Assembly (NCBI GenBank): GCA_045124055.1 | Contig: JBGVKZ010000058.1 | Location: forward strand, 1 to 64,000 | DNA length: 64,000 nt | Reading direction: 5' to 3' | Source of the DNA: CALZKI01 sp045124055 | GTDB taxonomy: Bacteria; Bacillota; Clostridia; Lachnospirales; Lachnospiraceae | In this document: one piece after another, positions 51,232 through 61,061 of the stretch | Position numbering within the stretch: position 1 is the first letter of the stretch | How the letters are laid out: each line of letters begins with the position of its first letter | Made by a program: the position numbers and the translations under genes | The notes under the pieces: model-generated | The model's input: only the letters and a program-made list of their open reading frames with translations | The model's database searches: none | Told to the model about the DNA's origin: nothing

Positions 51232-52942
51232 AGGTTAATGGATTCCTTTCCTTATAGTCAAATAACACATATTTTTCTTCTTCCAAAGGTACTATTATTT
51301 TATCATACTCTGTATTCCAAACAGGGTAAGTAAAAGGCTCTAAGTGAGTCATTCTAGCCATTTGTTTAGCATCAAATTGTTCATATCCTGTTAAATATCG
51401 CGAATTTTCTACTTCATTTTCATAAAATGTCCGAATATTTCCCTTGTTACTTGCAAGAAAACTTGCAAAAGCTGGTCTACTTTTTACATTTTCACGCAAA
51501 TAGATGTCAAAAATCAGTAATTCTTTATATAGCTTATGTTTTTCTTCTGACACTTTTGTCAAAATGAATTCCAGCAGCACATCATATCGATACATTCTTG
51601 ATGGTGTCTTTACAAAATAGCCACTTTTTTCATAGAACTCAGCCAATTCTTCATACAATTCAAAAGGAGTCTCAAATTCTTTTTCTAATACGGATAAGGT
51701 ATGAGTAAATTGGTTACTGTTATAATAAATTTCCACCATTTCGGTAATAGCTTTTAACTTCACAACTTCCTCATAACTTAACCAGTTCGTGTATAGCACC
51801 TCATAAGGTGGCTTGTCTAAGTATGCAATTCCATAGTCCTTAGCTTTTTCGTGCATATAAGAGCCTTTTAACACTTTCAAAAAGCCAAGTTGTAGCTGCT
51901 GTGGGTGCATTTGATACACTTCATTAAAAGAATTTTGAAAGCTTTCATAGTCTTCATAAGGTAGTCCCGCAATTAAATCTAAATGTATGTGGACCCTTTG
52001 ATAGTTCAAAATCGTTTCTACTGTTTTCTTTAATTTATCTAAATCCATATTACGACGAATTTCTTTTAAGGTTACAGAATTTGTTGTTTGCACACCGATT
52101 TCCAACTGGGCAAGTCCCGGTCGCATTTTTGATAATAAGTCCATTTCCTCCGGTCTTAATATGTCTGCCTCCACTTCAAAATGGAAATTGGTAATGCCAT
52201 TGTCGTGTTCCAAAATGTATCGCCAAATATCCATTGTATGCTCGTGCACACAGTTAAAGGTTCTATCTACAAACTTAACCTGAGACACCTTATTATCCAG
52301 GAAAAATTGTAATTCCTTTTTTACAAGTGAAAAATCTCTGACACGAACGGTTTTGTCCACAGAGGATAAACAATAGCTACAACGAAACGGACACCCTCGG
52401 GAAGACTCATAGTAAATAATACGGTTTTCAAACGTTCCTAAATTAGAGTATAAAAATGGCAGGGTATCCATATTTAGTAATTCTCTTGGAAGATATTCGC
52501 CTTCTCTTGTCACAATTCCCGGTATTTTATCAAAATGTTCGTAACCTTCTTCCTTTAGATAGTGTTTAAGGAGCTGTAAAAAAGTTGCCTCTCCTTCTCC
52601 TATCATAATACCTGTTACTTCTTTTTGTCTTTCCAAAATATCCCTTGCATCAAAGCTAACTTCCGGTCCACCTAGCCAAATAGGTACTTTGGGCATCAAT
52701 TTGTGAAATTCTCTTACAATATCACATATCATATTGTAGTTCCAGATATAACAAGAAAAGCCTACTACATCTGGCTGCCTCTTATAAAGGTCAGCCAGAA
52801 TTGTACCAGGCTCATTGTTGATTGTATATTCTGCCAATTCTATGTTTTCCCTGTATTTTTCGCCTGCATATGCACACAGACTATATAATCCGGGATTAGA
52901 ATGGATATATTTTGCGTTGAGTGCTACCAATAGAAATTTCAT
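51194..52942 (-). CDS. B12-binding-domain radical SAM protein (DUF4080 type)
   Basis: 582 residues from the ATG at 52940-52942 with RBS AAGGAG. Cobalamin-binding domain (about 1-125; LVALNAKYIHSNPGL at the start), radical SAM core with CPFRCSYC near 183 (C-x3-C-x2-C), TIM barrel to about 370, and a C-terminal helical DUF4080-like domain. Proteins of this group are widespread in Clostridia; no substrate is known. The DNA overlap with nth suggests one operon with nth and the exonuclease. Confidence 0.88.
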   Translation of the reverse strand: MKFLLVALNAKYIHSNPGLYSLCAYAGEKYRENIELAEYTINNEPGTILADLYKRQPDVVGFSCYIWNYNMICDIVREFHKLMPKVPIWLGGPEVSFDARDILERQKEVTGIMIGEGEATFLQLLKHYLKEEGYEHFDKIPGIVTREGEYLPRELLNMDTLPFLYSNLGTFENRIIYYESSRGCPFRCSYCLSSVDKTVRVRDFSLVKKELQFFLDNKVSQVKFVDRTFNCVHEHTMDIWRYILEHDNGITNFHFEVEADILRPEEMDLLSKMRPGLAQLEIGVQTTNSVTLKEIRRNMDLDKLKKTVETILNYQRVHIHLDLIAGLPYEDYESFQNSFNEVYQMHPQQLQLGFLKVLKGSYMHEKAKDYGIAYLDKPPYEVLYTNWLSYEEVVKLKAITEMVEIYYNSNQFTHTLSVLEKEFETPFELYEELAEFYEKSGYFVKTPSRMYRYDVLLEFILTKVSEEKHKLYKELLIFDIYLRENVKSRPAFASFLASNKGNIRTFYENEVENSRYLTGYEQFDAKQMARMTHLEPFTYPVWNTEYDKIIVPLEEEKYVLFDYKERNPLTYEAKYTGNLTLA

Positions 52943-52981
52943 TGTGGTCTCCTTTATAAAAAGCAACACCCTTATAAGTAA

Positions 52982-54922
52982 TTAATCTTGTTCCAGTAAT
53001 CCTGTATAAAGCTGATAATAAATACCTTTTTTCTCAATCAAATCATCGTGATTGCCACGTTCAATGATTCGTCCCTTATCCAATACCATAATAACATCTG
53101 AATTCATAATAGTAGATAATCTATGGGCAATAACAAAAACGGTTCTGCCTTTCATCAATCTATCCATACCTTCCTGTACGATTTTTTCTGTACGGGAGTC
53201 AATACTGGAAGTCGCTTCGTCCAAAATAAGAACCGGTGGGTCAGCAACTGCTGCTCTGGCAATGGCAAGCAACTGTCTCTGTCCTTGTGATAAATTACCA
53301 CCATTTCCTGTCAGCATTGTATCATAGCCCTTTGGCAACAAGCTGATAAAATAGTCGGCATTTGCAAGGCGTGCTGCTGCCATAACTTCTTCGTCAGTTG
53401 CGTCTAATTTACCGTATCTTATATTATCCATAACGGTTCCTGTGAACAACTGGGTATCCTGCAAAACGACACCTAATGATTTACGTAGGTCTGCTTTTTT
53501 AATTTTATTTACGTTAATACCATCATAACGTATTTTTCCGTCCTGTAAATCATAAAAACGATTAATTAAGTTGGTAATTGTAGTTTTACCTGCACCAGTC
53601 GCACCAACAAATGCAATTTTCTGTCCTGGACGGGCAAAAATATCGATGTTGTGAAGTACAATTTTTTCGTCAGTGTAACCAAAATCTACGTCATCAAAAA
53701 CAACGTCACCTTCCAGCTTCTTATAGGTAGTTGTTCCGTCTGCCTGATGAAAATGCTTCCATGCCCAGATTCCTGTGCGTTCTTTTGTTTCTACAAGTTC
53801 CCCGTTTTCTTCTTTGGCATTTACCAATTCTACATAACCATCGTCTACTTCTGGTTCTTGGTCCATTAGGTCAAAAACTCTTTCCGCACCCGCAAGTGCC
53901 ATAACAATAGAGTTAATCTGCATAGACAACTGGGAAATCGGCTGATTAAAGGATTTATTCAAAGATAAAAAGGATACCAGGTTACCTAAAGTAAATACGC
54001 CGGATACTCCGGAAATCGCCAGCAAAGAACCTAATATGGCAATTAATACATAACTGATATTTCCTAGGTTACCCATAATCGGCATCAAAATGTTACCAAA
54101 AATATTCGCATTAGAAGAACTTTCAAATAATTCTTCATTCATTTCTTCAAATCTGGCCATATTTTCTTCTTCGTGGCAGAACACTTTAACAACTTTCTGA
54201 CCTTCCATCATTTCTTCAATATAGCCGTTTACCTGACCAATACTCTTTTGTTGTTTTACAAAGTAACTTGCACTCTTGCCACCAATCTTCTTTGTAACAA
54301 GCATCATAATGAATACAACGCTTAAGGACAAAATGGTTAGCGGTATATTTAATTTCACCATAGAAATAAATACACTGATAATAGATGCTAACGCCGAAAT
54401 GGTCTGTGGAATACTCTGACTAATTAACTGGCGAAGGGTATCAATGTCGTTGGTATAAACGCTCATAATATCGCCGTGAGCATGAGTATCGAAATATTTA
54501 ATTGGCAACGACTCCATATGTGTAAACACATCAGTTCTCAAGTTTTTCATTGTACCTTGTGTAACATTTATCATCAGTCTTGCCTGAACAAAACTTGCCA
54601 CAATACCGATTCCATAAATAATTGCCATTCGAATAATTGCATTTAAAAGACCTGAAAAATCAGGATTTTGCTGCCCGATAAAAGGCTGAATATAATCATC
54701 AATTAAAGTACCTAAAAATAAAAATCCCTGCACATTGACAATGGCTGATGTAATGATACAAATAATAACGATTAAATAATGTAACCAATACTTTCTTAAA
54801 ACATAACCCAGCAATCGTTTCACTAGTTTTCCCGGATTTTTGATTTTAGGCATAGGACCCATAGGTCCTTTTTTTCTAGGTCCCGGAGGCATCGATGCAG
54901 CTCTTGGTTGTTTATTTTCCAT
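52982..54922 (-). CDS. ABC exporter half-transporter, canonical ATP site
   Basis: 646 residues from the ATG at 54920-54922. An N-terminal tail rich in Pro and Lys, six membrane segments (about 38-345), then an ATPase domain with Walker A GATGAGKTT, Q-loop VLQDTQLF, LSQGQ signature, Walker B ILDEATSSID with the catalytic Glu, and switch His in AHRLST. There is an insertion of about 25 residues (EENGELVETKERTG) between the membrane and ATPase domains. It pairs with the upstream half-transporter, with overlapping genes, as in LmrCD/BmrCD-type heterodimers. Substrate unknown (drug, lipid or peptide). Confidence 0.9.
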   Translation of the reverse strand: MENKQPRAASMPPGPRKKGPMGPMPKIKNPGKLVKRLLGYVLRKYWLHYLIVIICIITSAIVNVQGFLFLGTLIDDYIQPFIGQQNPDFSGLLNAIIRMAIIYGIGIVASFVQARLMINVTQGTMKNLRTDVFTHMESLPIKYFDTHAHGDIMSVYTNDIDTLRQLISQSIPQTISALASIISVFISMVKLNIPLTILSLSVVFIMMLVTKKIGGKSASYFVKQQKSIGQVNGYIEEMMEGQKVVKVFCHEEENMARFEEMNEELFESSSNANIFGNILMPIMGNLGNISYVLIAILGSLLAISGVSGVFTLGNLVSFLSLNKSFNQPISQLSMQINSIVMALAGAERVFDLMDQEPEVDDGYVELVNAKEENGELVETKERTGIWAWKHFHQADGTTTYKKLEGDVVFDDVDFGYTDEKIVLHNIDIFARPGQKIAFVGATGAGKTTITNLINRFYDLQDGKIRYDGINVNKIKKADLRKSLGVVLQDTQLFTGTVMDNIRYGKLDATDEEVMAAARLANADYFISLLPKGYDTMLTGNGGNLSQGQRQLLAIARAAVADPPVLILDEATSSIDSRTEKIVQEGMDRLMKGRTVFVIAHRLSTIMNSDVIMVLDKGRIIERGNHDDLIEKKGIYYQLYTGLLEQD

Positions 54923-56648
54923 CTTCATCTCCTCCTTTCACCTGTGTGTTATAAACTTCTCTATAAATTGGACTCTTTTCAATCAATTCTTCGTGTGTAC
55001 CAACAGATTCAATCTGACCTTCATTCAATACGATAATTCTATCTGCGTCCTGAATAGAGGAAATTCTCTGAGCGATAATAATTTTTGTTGTACCGGGAAT
55101 TTCTTCGCGAAAGGCCTTCCTAATATAAGCATCTGTCTTCGTATCTACTGCACTGGTGGAATCATCTAAAATAAGAATTTTCGGTTTTTTCAGTAAAGCT
55201 CTTGCTATACAAAGTCTTTGTTTCTGACCACCAGAAACATTCGTTCCTCCCTGTTCAATATATGTGTCATATTTATCCGGGAAATTCTGTATAAATTCAT
55301 CTGCCTGTGCCAATTTACAAACACGAATTATTTCTTCCTCTGTGGCTTCTTTATTTCCCCAACGTAGATTTTCTTTTATTGTTCCTGAAAATAATACATT
55401 TTTCTGTAATACCATAGATACTTCATTACGAAGTGTATCAATATCATATTCTTTTACGTTCAAACCTCCTACTTTAACACAGCCCTCTGTTACATCATAG
55501 AGTCTTGGAATGAGCTGTACTAAAGAAGATTTAGAACTACCTGTACCGCCGATAACACCAATCGTTTCGCCGGATTTAATTTCTAGGTTTATGTTACGAA
55601 GTACATACTTTGGTTCTTCAGTGTTATAGGAAAACTTCACATTTTCAAAACTGATAGAACCATCTTTTACTTCCATAACCGGACTTTCCGGATTTGTAAT
55701 GGTGGATTTTTCAGTTAATACTTCTACAATACGTTCTGCTGATGCCTTTGACATAGTCAGCATTACAATTACCATAGAAATCATCATAAGACTCATCAAG
55801 ATGGTAGACGAGTATGTAAACATACTGCTTAAGTTACCAGTTGTTAAATCTCCTACAACAATCATTTTTGCCCCAAGCCATGATAAAAGCAAAATACTTC
55901 CATACATAACCAGCATCATAACCGGTGAATTCCAGATGACAATTTTTTCTGCTTTTACAGAAGCTAAATACAGGCTGAAACAAGCCTTCTGAAATTTACT
56001 GATTTCATGGTCTTCACGAACGTATGCTTTTACCACACGAATAGCACTTACGTTTTCCTGAACAGTTGCATTCAATAAATCATATTTCTTAAACATAGCA
56101 CTGAAGGCTTTACTTGCACCATTTACAATGATTAAAAGTGCAATTCCCAAAATCACTAAAGCCACGGCATAAATCAGTGCAAGCTTAGCGTTGATAATAA
56201 TAACCATCACCATAGCACAAATCAGCATCAATGGTGCTCTTACACAAATTCTAATAATCATCTGGTAAGACTGTTGTAAACTGGTCACATCTGTGGTCAT
56301 TCTGGTAATTAAACCTGCCGTAGAAAATTTATCAATATTGGCAAAGGAAAATGTCTGAATATTGTCAAACATACTCTTTCGTACATTCTTGGCAAAGCCC
56401 GTACTGGCGATGGCAGCGTGTTTTCCGCACATAACTCCACAAAATAGGGAAAGCATTGCGACAACTAACATAATTATGCCAGTAATTAAGATGTGTTTCA
56501 TATTCCCCACTTCCACGCCATCATCAATCATAGAAGCCATAATAAATGGAAGTAATAATTCTAAAATTACTTCTGCCGCTACGTATACAGGCGATAAAAT
56601 GGAGTCCTTTTTGTACTCTTTTACTTGTTTTGCTAACGTTTTAATCAT
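54912..56648 (-). CDS. ABC exporter half-transporter with degenerate ATP site
   Basis: 578 residues. Six membrane segments (about 17-300), then Walker A GGTGSSKSS, Q-loop VLQKNVLF, signature VSGGQKQRLCIARAL, and Walker B ILDDSTSAVD, with Asp in place of the catalytic Glu. The A-loop and switch His (AQRIS, in place of AHR) are also altered. This is the pattern of the non-hydrolysing partner in heterodimeric exporters. It overlaps the partner gene by 11 bases. It is first in the operon behind a good promoter. Confidence 0.92.
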   Translation of the reverse strand: MIKTLAKQVKEYKKDSILSPVYVAAEVILELLLPFIMASMIDDGVEVGNMKHILITGIIMLVVAMLSLFCGVMCGKHAAIASTGFAKNVRKSMFDNIQTFSFANIDKFSTAGLITRMTTDVTSLQQSYQMIIRICVRAPLMLICAMVMVIIINAKLALIYAVALVILGIALLIIVNGASKAFSAMFKKYDLLNATVQENVSAIRVVKAYVREDHEISKFQKACFSLYLASVKAEKIVIWNSPVMMLVMYGSILLLSWLGAKMIVVGDLTTGNLSSMFTYSSTILMSLMMISMVIVMLTMSKASAERIVEVLTEKSTITNPESPVMEVKDGSISFENVKFSYNTEEPKYVLRNINLEIKSGETIGVIGGTGSSKSSLVQLIPRLYDVTEGCVKVGGLNVKEYDIDTLRNEVSMVLQKNVLFSGTIKENLRWGNKEATEEEIIRVCKLAQADEFIQNFPDKYDTYIEQGGTNVSGGQKQRLCIARALLKKPKILILDDSTSAVDTKTDAYIRKAFREEIPGTTKIIIAQRISSIQDADRIIVLNEGQIESVGTHEELIEKSPIYREVYNTQVKGGDEDGK

Positions 56649-56671
56649 ATTTATCCCTCACATTCATACAA

Positions 56672-56700
56672 ATCTTAACCACTTTTTAATTTATAGTCAA
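56672..56700 (-). promoter_or_regulatory. Promoter of the heterodimeric ABC exporter
   Basis: TTGACT (56695-56700), 17-base spacer, TAAGAT (56672-56677) on the minus strand, 24 bases before the start codon. Confidence 0.6.
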
Positions 56701-56742
56701 TTAAATTTCTATTAAATCCCAATAAACTTCATTCTATATTTC

Positions 56743-56771
56743 TTGCTTTCTTATCTGAAATCCAGTATCAT
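56743..56771 (+). promoter_or_regulatory. Probable promoter of the small membrane protein gene at 56807
   Basis: TTGCTT (56743-56748), 17-base spacer, TATCAT (56766-56771) on the plus strand, 36 bases before a start codon with RBS TAGGAGGT. Confidence 0.4.
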
Positions 56772-56806
56772 ATTTTTATTAAGGATTTCCACTTAGGAGG
56801 TAACAA

Positions 56807-57079
56807 ATGAGTCAGGCAAAAATCGACCAATATAAAAAAGAAAAAGCAAGCCGTAAGGCAAATGTACAGAAAGAAAAAAGTAAGAAAAAAATCACCAGAA
56901 TCTGTCTAATCGTTGCCGGAATTTTACTGGTAGCATTTATTGTTTGGGGTGTTATTGCAACGGTAAAAGATGGTGGATTAAAAAAAATAACGAATCAGCA
57001 AAATCAAGATGTAGTCACTCAGGAATTATTAGAATACTTAAATTCTAATTCTGATACTGCACCTTCTTCTAATAATTAA
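56807..57079 (+). CDS. Small single-pass membrane protein of unknown function
   Basis: 90 residues with a strong RBS (AGGAGGT). A very basic N-terminal third (Lys/Arg-rich, residues 5-33), one membrane segment (about 33-55), then a short outer tail rich in Asn, Gln and Ser. The basic part probably lies inside. It is divergent from the ABC exporter and convergent with the sensor kinase, with its own promoter and a strong shared terminator. No family recognised. Confidence 0.65.
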   Translation: MSQAKIDQYKKEKASRKANVQKEKSKKKITRICLIVAGILLVAFIVWGVIATVKDGGLKKITNQQNQDVVTQELLEYLNSNSDTAPSSNN

Positions 57080-57097
57080 AAAATCAAGCTAGTAATC

Positions 57098-57143
57098 AAC
57101 AAGGGATATAAACGATTCAATCATTTATATCCCTTGTTTTTTC
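57098..57143. terminator. Bidirectional terminator
   Basis: 15-base inverted repeat AACAAGGGATATAAA/TTTATATCCCTTGTT with a T-tract on the plus strand and an A-tract on the other side. Lies between the small membrane protein gene and the histidine kinase gene, which converge. Confidence 0.9.
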
Positions 57144-57144
57144 T

Positions 57145-58467
57145 TTATATAACAGCAGAAAAAATTACGCTGATTTCACTGCCTTTTCCCACTTCACTGT
57201 TTACTTCAATTTTGGCATCATGTAACGCCACAATATGCTTTACAATGGCAAGCCCTAAACCTGTACCACCGGTTTCCTTAGAACGACTTTTATCCACTCG
57301 ATAAAAACGCTCAAAAATACGTTCCTGGTGTTCCTTTGAAATGCCAATTCCTGTATCCTTGACCGACAAAATTACATTTTCACCATCTTTTTTTACTCGA
57401 ACTATTACAGAGCCATTTTTGTAATTATAGCGTATGGCATTATCACAAAGATTGATAATGAGTTCTTCCATCATATCCACATTGGCACATATTTTGCAAT
57501 TTTCGCCTTCAAAAGTAAGCTGCACATCGTGTTTTTCGGCATTGACCTGCAATGTATCCACGCATTTTTTGGTAAGCGAAGATAATTCCACCGTTTCTAA
57601 AGACACCAGTTCTTCTCTGGAATCCAATTCTGACAGTTTGATAATATCGTTAATTAAGGTTAGAAGTCTACCGGAATTCTGGCGAATCTGTTTGGAAAAA
57701 TGTTGTACCTGTTTTTCATCCGTCATACCATTTTCCATCAATTCCGCATAGCCGGATATGGCTGTCAGTGGCGTCTTTAATTCGTGAGACACATTCGCAG
57801 TAAAATCCTGTCGCATTTTAGAAGCTTTCAAAATGTCCTCATGCTGTGCCCTGATTGTGTTCATAAATGGCACCAGCTCTTTATAAATAGACTTATTGTT
57901 ATGCCCATCAATATCCGCTGTCATTTCCTCGATTGGTTTTACCAATTTCCCCGTAAGATAATGGGAAATAACAATACTACAACCTACCATTAATATTGCC
58001 GCTACAATGACCCACAATAATGCACTGTTAAAAACACTCCAAATACTATCTGTCTGACGCGACACGCGGACAACTGTACCATCTTTCATCAAAAGAGCAT
58101 AGTAAAAGGTATTCTCCTTTAAAGTGTCTGATTTTCTTATAATTTCACCTTCCCCATTTACAAAGGCTTCCTTTACCTCAGGTCTTAATAAATGGTTATC
58201 CATTTCAGATATATCTGCATTATTGTCATAAAGCACCGTTCCATCTGCGTCAATCCACGTCACACGTAAATCGTCCTTTTTTAAATTTAATCCCTCAGAA
58301 TTCGTCCCCAATAAATCCATCGATTCTATCATATGTGTTGTGGTTCGCAAATCCGATTGCACTTCTTTTTTAAAAAAGCCATAGAAGATATAGGAGGTAA
58401 ATACAATAGTCACCAGCATAGCGACTATGGTCATCATTATGAGCTGTGCATTAATTCTTTTTCTCAT
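57145..58467 (-). CDS. Sensor histidine kinase (PhoR-like)
   Basis: 440 residues. Two membrane segments (about 9-30 and 148-168) enclose an outer sensor domain of about 115 residues; then a short linker, the dimerisation domain with H-box HELKTPLTAISGYAEL, and the ATPase domain with N-box, DTGIGISKEH and GGTGLGLAIVKHI. It overlaps the response regulator gene by 17 bases. With the PhoU-fused cotransporter upstream it probably senses phosphate limitation, as PhoR does. Confidence 0.88.
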   Translation of the reverse strand: MRKRINAQLIMMTIVAMLVTIVFTSYIFYGFFKKEVQSDLRTTTHMIESMDLLGTNSEGLNLKKDDLRVTWIDADGTVLYDNNADISEMDNHLLRPEVKEAFVNGEGEIIRKSDTLKENTFYYALLMKDGTVVRVSRQTDSIWSVFNSALLWVIVAAILMVGCSIVISHYLTGKLVKPIEEMTADIDGHNNKSIYKELVPFMNTIRAQHEDILKASKMRQDFTANVSHELKTPLTAISGYAELMENGMTDEKQVQHFSKQIRQNSGRLLTLINDIIKLSELDSREELVSLETVELSSLTKKCVDTLQVNAEKHDVQLTFEGENCKICANVDMMEELIINLCDNAIRYNYKNGSVIVRVKKDGENVILSVKDTGIGISKEHQERIFERFYRVDKSRSKETGGTGLGLAIVKHIVALHDAKIEVNSEVGKGSEISVIFSAVI

Positions 58468-59143
58468 CTTTTTGCTCCATTACATAACCTACGTTACGAA
58501 CTGTTTTGATTAAACCGCCTTCATCTAAAAGCTTCTGTCTTAACGTTTTAATATGCATATCTACGGTACGACTTTCTCCCTCAAAATCCGTCCCCCATAC
58601 TTTTTGCATAATCATATTTCTAGTTAAAACAATACCGTTATTTGCCATAAGTAGACGTAGAAGCTCGTACTCTTTATAAGTAAGTTCTACGTTCTTTTCG
58701 TCCACGTATACAGCGTGTCTTTCATCATCTAACAGAATTTTTCCAACAGAAAATATTTTCTGACTTTCCAAATCCTGAGTTCTTCTTAAAAGAGCACGGA
58801 CACGAGTAATCAACTCCATAATACTAAAAGGTTTTTTAATATAATCGTCTGCACCAATATCCAGACCTTTTACCATATCCATTTCTGTACTTTTGGCAGT
58901 TACCATAATAATTGGTAACTTTTTAGTAACCGGATTACTTCTAAGTTCTTTTACAATTTCATATCCGTCTTTATCCGGAAGCATAATATCTACGATTGCC
59001 AAATCCGGTATTTTTTCCTCTATTTTTGAAAAAAGCTCCCTAGCACAAGAGGCACCCTCTACGGTGTGCCCCCCATTTTTCAGTGCGATTGTTTCTATTT
59101 CTCTAATATTAGCATCATCTTCAACTACATAAATTAATGCCAT
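58451..59143 (-). CDS. OmpR/PhoB-family response regulator (PhoP-like)
   Basis: 230 residues. Receiver domain with the acidic pocket VEDD, phosphorylation Asp in IVDIMLPDKDGYE, Thr in MVTAKST and Lys in IKKPFS; C-terminal winged helix (about 130-228) with SRTVDMHIKTLRQKL. It is 11 bases after the Na/Pi cotransporter gene. Pho-box-like repeats upstream of that gene make it likely that this regulator controls its own operon. Confidence 0.92.
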   Translation of the reverse strand: MALIYVVEDDANIREIETIALKNGGHTVEGASCARELFSKIEEKIPDLAIVDIMLPDKDGYEIVKELRSNPVTKKLPIIMVTAKSTEMDMVKGLDIGADDYIKKPFSIMELITRVRALLRRTQDLESQKIFSVGKILLDDERHAVYVDEKNVELTYKEYELLRLLMANNGIVLTRNMIMQKVWGTDFEGESRTVDMHIKTLRQKLLDEGGLIKTVRNVGYVMEQKDEKKN

Positions 59144-59154
59144 TGGTTACTCCT

Positions 59155-60936
59155 TTATTCCTCTACTTCGGATTTTTTACCTGGCAGAGCATATAATAAC
59201 TGATATTGTTTTACTTCCTGAGCGAATGCCACATTATCTTTTGCCTTTACAACATCCAAATATTCGTGTGTATCAAATACATTTTCGTGAATCTGTAAAA
59301 TGCAAACTGCAATGTTTGAACAGTGGTCTGAAATTCTTTCAAAACTTGTTGTAATGTCAGAAAGAATAAAACCTAATTCAATGGTACATTTACCTTTTCT
59401 CAGACGTTTAATATGACGTTTCTTAATTTCACCATTAATGTAGTCGATGGCTTCTTCTAACGGTTCTACCTTTTTCGCCTTTTCTAAATCATGTTCCGTA
59501 AATACTTCCACAGTTGTACTCATAATATCGTCAACTGCATTTCTAAATACCGTTAATTCCTCAATCGCTTTATCCGAGAAACGAAGCTCTTTTTCATACA
59601 TTTCTTTTGCCGAATGAGCAATATTAACTGCGTGGTCTGAAATTCTTTCAAAATCCCCAATACTATGAAGTAACACAGAAAGAGTCTGGCTATCTTTATG
59701 ATTTAAGTAGTGATTACTTAGTTTTACAAGATATGTGCCAAGCTTATCTTCGTACTGGTCAACCTTGTCCTCTAATTCACATACCTCTTTGAAGGTATTT
59801 TCATCATACTTAAATACAAGCTCTGACGCTTTTAATAAAGTTTCTCTAGATAGCTGTGCCATTTTTTCTGTGACACTTGTAGCCTGTGCTATGGCATAAC
59901 CCGGCTTTTCAAGGAAACGTTCATCCAACAATTTGAACTCGTTATCCACTTCGACTTCCTTACTGTCTGGAATAATATGACAAGCAAGTTTTTCTAATAA
60001 ATTTGCAAATGGAAATAATGCTAAAGTTGCCATAACGTTAAAAGCTGTATGAATAATAGCAATACCCATTTCACCTGCTGCATCACCCAAAAAATCGAAT
60101 GGGAAAAAGGCATTAATCGTATAGAACACAATCATAAATAATGAAGTTCCTATTACGTTAAAGGATAAATGTACTGCTGCCGCTCTTTTTGCATTTTTAC
60201 TTGTCCCGATGGAAGATAAAACTGCAGTAATACAAGTACCAATATTCTGACCCATAATAATTGGAAGAGCTGTACCATATGTAACAGCACCGGTTGCACA
60301 AAGGGCCTGCAAAATACCAACAGATGCAGAAGACGATTGTATAATTGCTGTTAAGATTGTACCTGCAAGCATACCTAAAATTGGGTTCGAGAACATAAGA
60401 AGAATGTTTCTAAAGCCTTCTACTTCCTGTAACCCACCTACTGCATCAGACATTGCTTCCATACCAAACATTAATACGGCAAAACCTAAGAAAATTGTTC
60501 CCAAATCCTTTTTCTTTTCCTTTTTAGAGAAAATAAGGAATGCCACACCAATAATTGCAAGAATTGGTGTAAAGGAACTTGGTTTTAACATTTTAATAAG
60601 GAAACTTTCACCCTCTAAACCAGTTAAAGACAAAATCCAAGAAGTAATGGTTGTACCAATATTGGCACCCATAATAATTCCGATTGCCTGATTTAACTTC
60701 ATAATACCTGAGTTAACAAAACCTACTACCATAACAGTTGTAGCAGATGATGACTGTATCACGGCTGTTACACCAGCACCCAGTAAAACTGCCATAATAC
60801 GTTTTGCCGTAAGCTTTTCCAAAATTTTTTCAAGCTTACCACCAGATAGTTTTGCCAGACCATCGCCCATTGTGTTCATACCATATAAGAACAGGGCAAG
60901 TCCGCCTACCATCGCCAAAATATCAAAGAAACTCAT
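59155..60936 (-). CDS. Na/Pi cotransporter with C-terminal PhoU-like domain
   Basis: 593 residues from the ATG at 60934-60936 with RBS GGAGG. Two inverted membrane repeats, each with the QSSSA motif (QSSSATTVMVVGF near 65 and QSSSASVGIL near 203), as in NptA/SLC34 carriers. From about 340 it has a PhoU-like domain of two helical bundles (ERISDHAVNIAH, ERISDHCSNIAV) that bind metals. It probably takes up phosphate or tunes its flow, with the PhoU part regulating transport or the nearby sensor kinase. Confidence 0.93.
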   Translation of the reverse strand: MSFFDILAMVGGLALFLYGMNTMGDGLAKLSGGKLEKILEKLTAKRIMAVLLGAGVTAVIQSSSATTVMVVGFVNSGIMKLNQAIGIIMGANIGTTITSWILSLTGLEGESFLIKMLKPSSFTPILAIIGVAFLIFSKKEKKKDLGTIFLGFAVLMFGMEAMSDAVGGLQEVEGFRNILLMFSNPILGMLAGTILTAIIQSSSASVGILQALCATGAVTYGTALPIIMGQNIGTCITAVLSSIGTSKNAKRAAAVHLSFNVIGTSLFMIVFYTINAFFPFDFLGDAAGEMGIAIIHTAFNVMATLALFPFANLLEKLACHIIPDSKEVEVDNEFKLLDERFLEKPGYAIAQATSVTEKMAQLSRETLLKASELVFKYDENTFKEVCELEDKVDQYEDKLGTYLVKLSNHYLNHKDSQTLSVLLHSIGDFERISDHAVNIAHSAKEMYEKELRFSDKAIEELTVFRNAVDDIMSTTVEVFTEHDLEKAKKVEPLEEAIDYINGEIKKRHIKRLRKGKCTIELGFILSDITTSFERISDHCSNIAVCILQIHENVFDTHEYLDVVKAKDNVAFAQEVKQYQLLYALPGKKSEVEE

Positions 60937-60974
60937 AAAATCCTCCATGATGTTGACAAAAAAACTTTTCTGCC

Positions 60975-61053
60975 ATTATAATTTATCTTTCTTAACTATA
61001 AATATCATACAAATGTAAAATCCAAAGAATATTTTATGTAAAATCTATGTAAA
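60975..61053 (-). promoter_or_regulatory. Pho-box-like repeats and -10 of the phosphate operon
   Basis: Minus strand: TTTACA at 61048-61053, five bases, TTTACA at 61037-61042 (11-base period, the PhoP/PhoB box spacing), and a third TTTACA at 61014-61019 after 23 bases. TATAAT lies at 60975-60980, with no proper -35, as in activated promoters. The first repeat is just after the stop codon of the upstream gene. Confidence 0.55.
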
Positions 61054-61061
61054 ATGCAACC

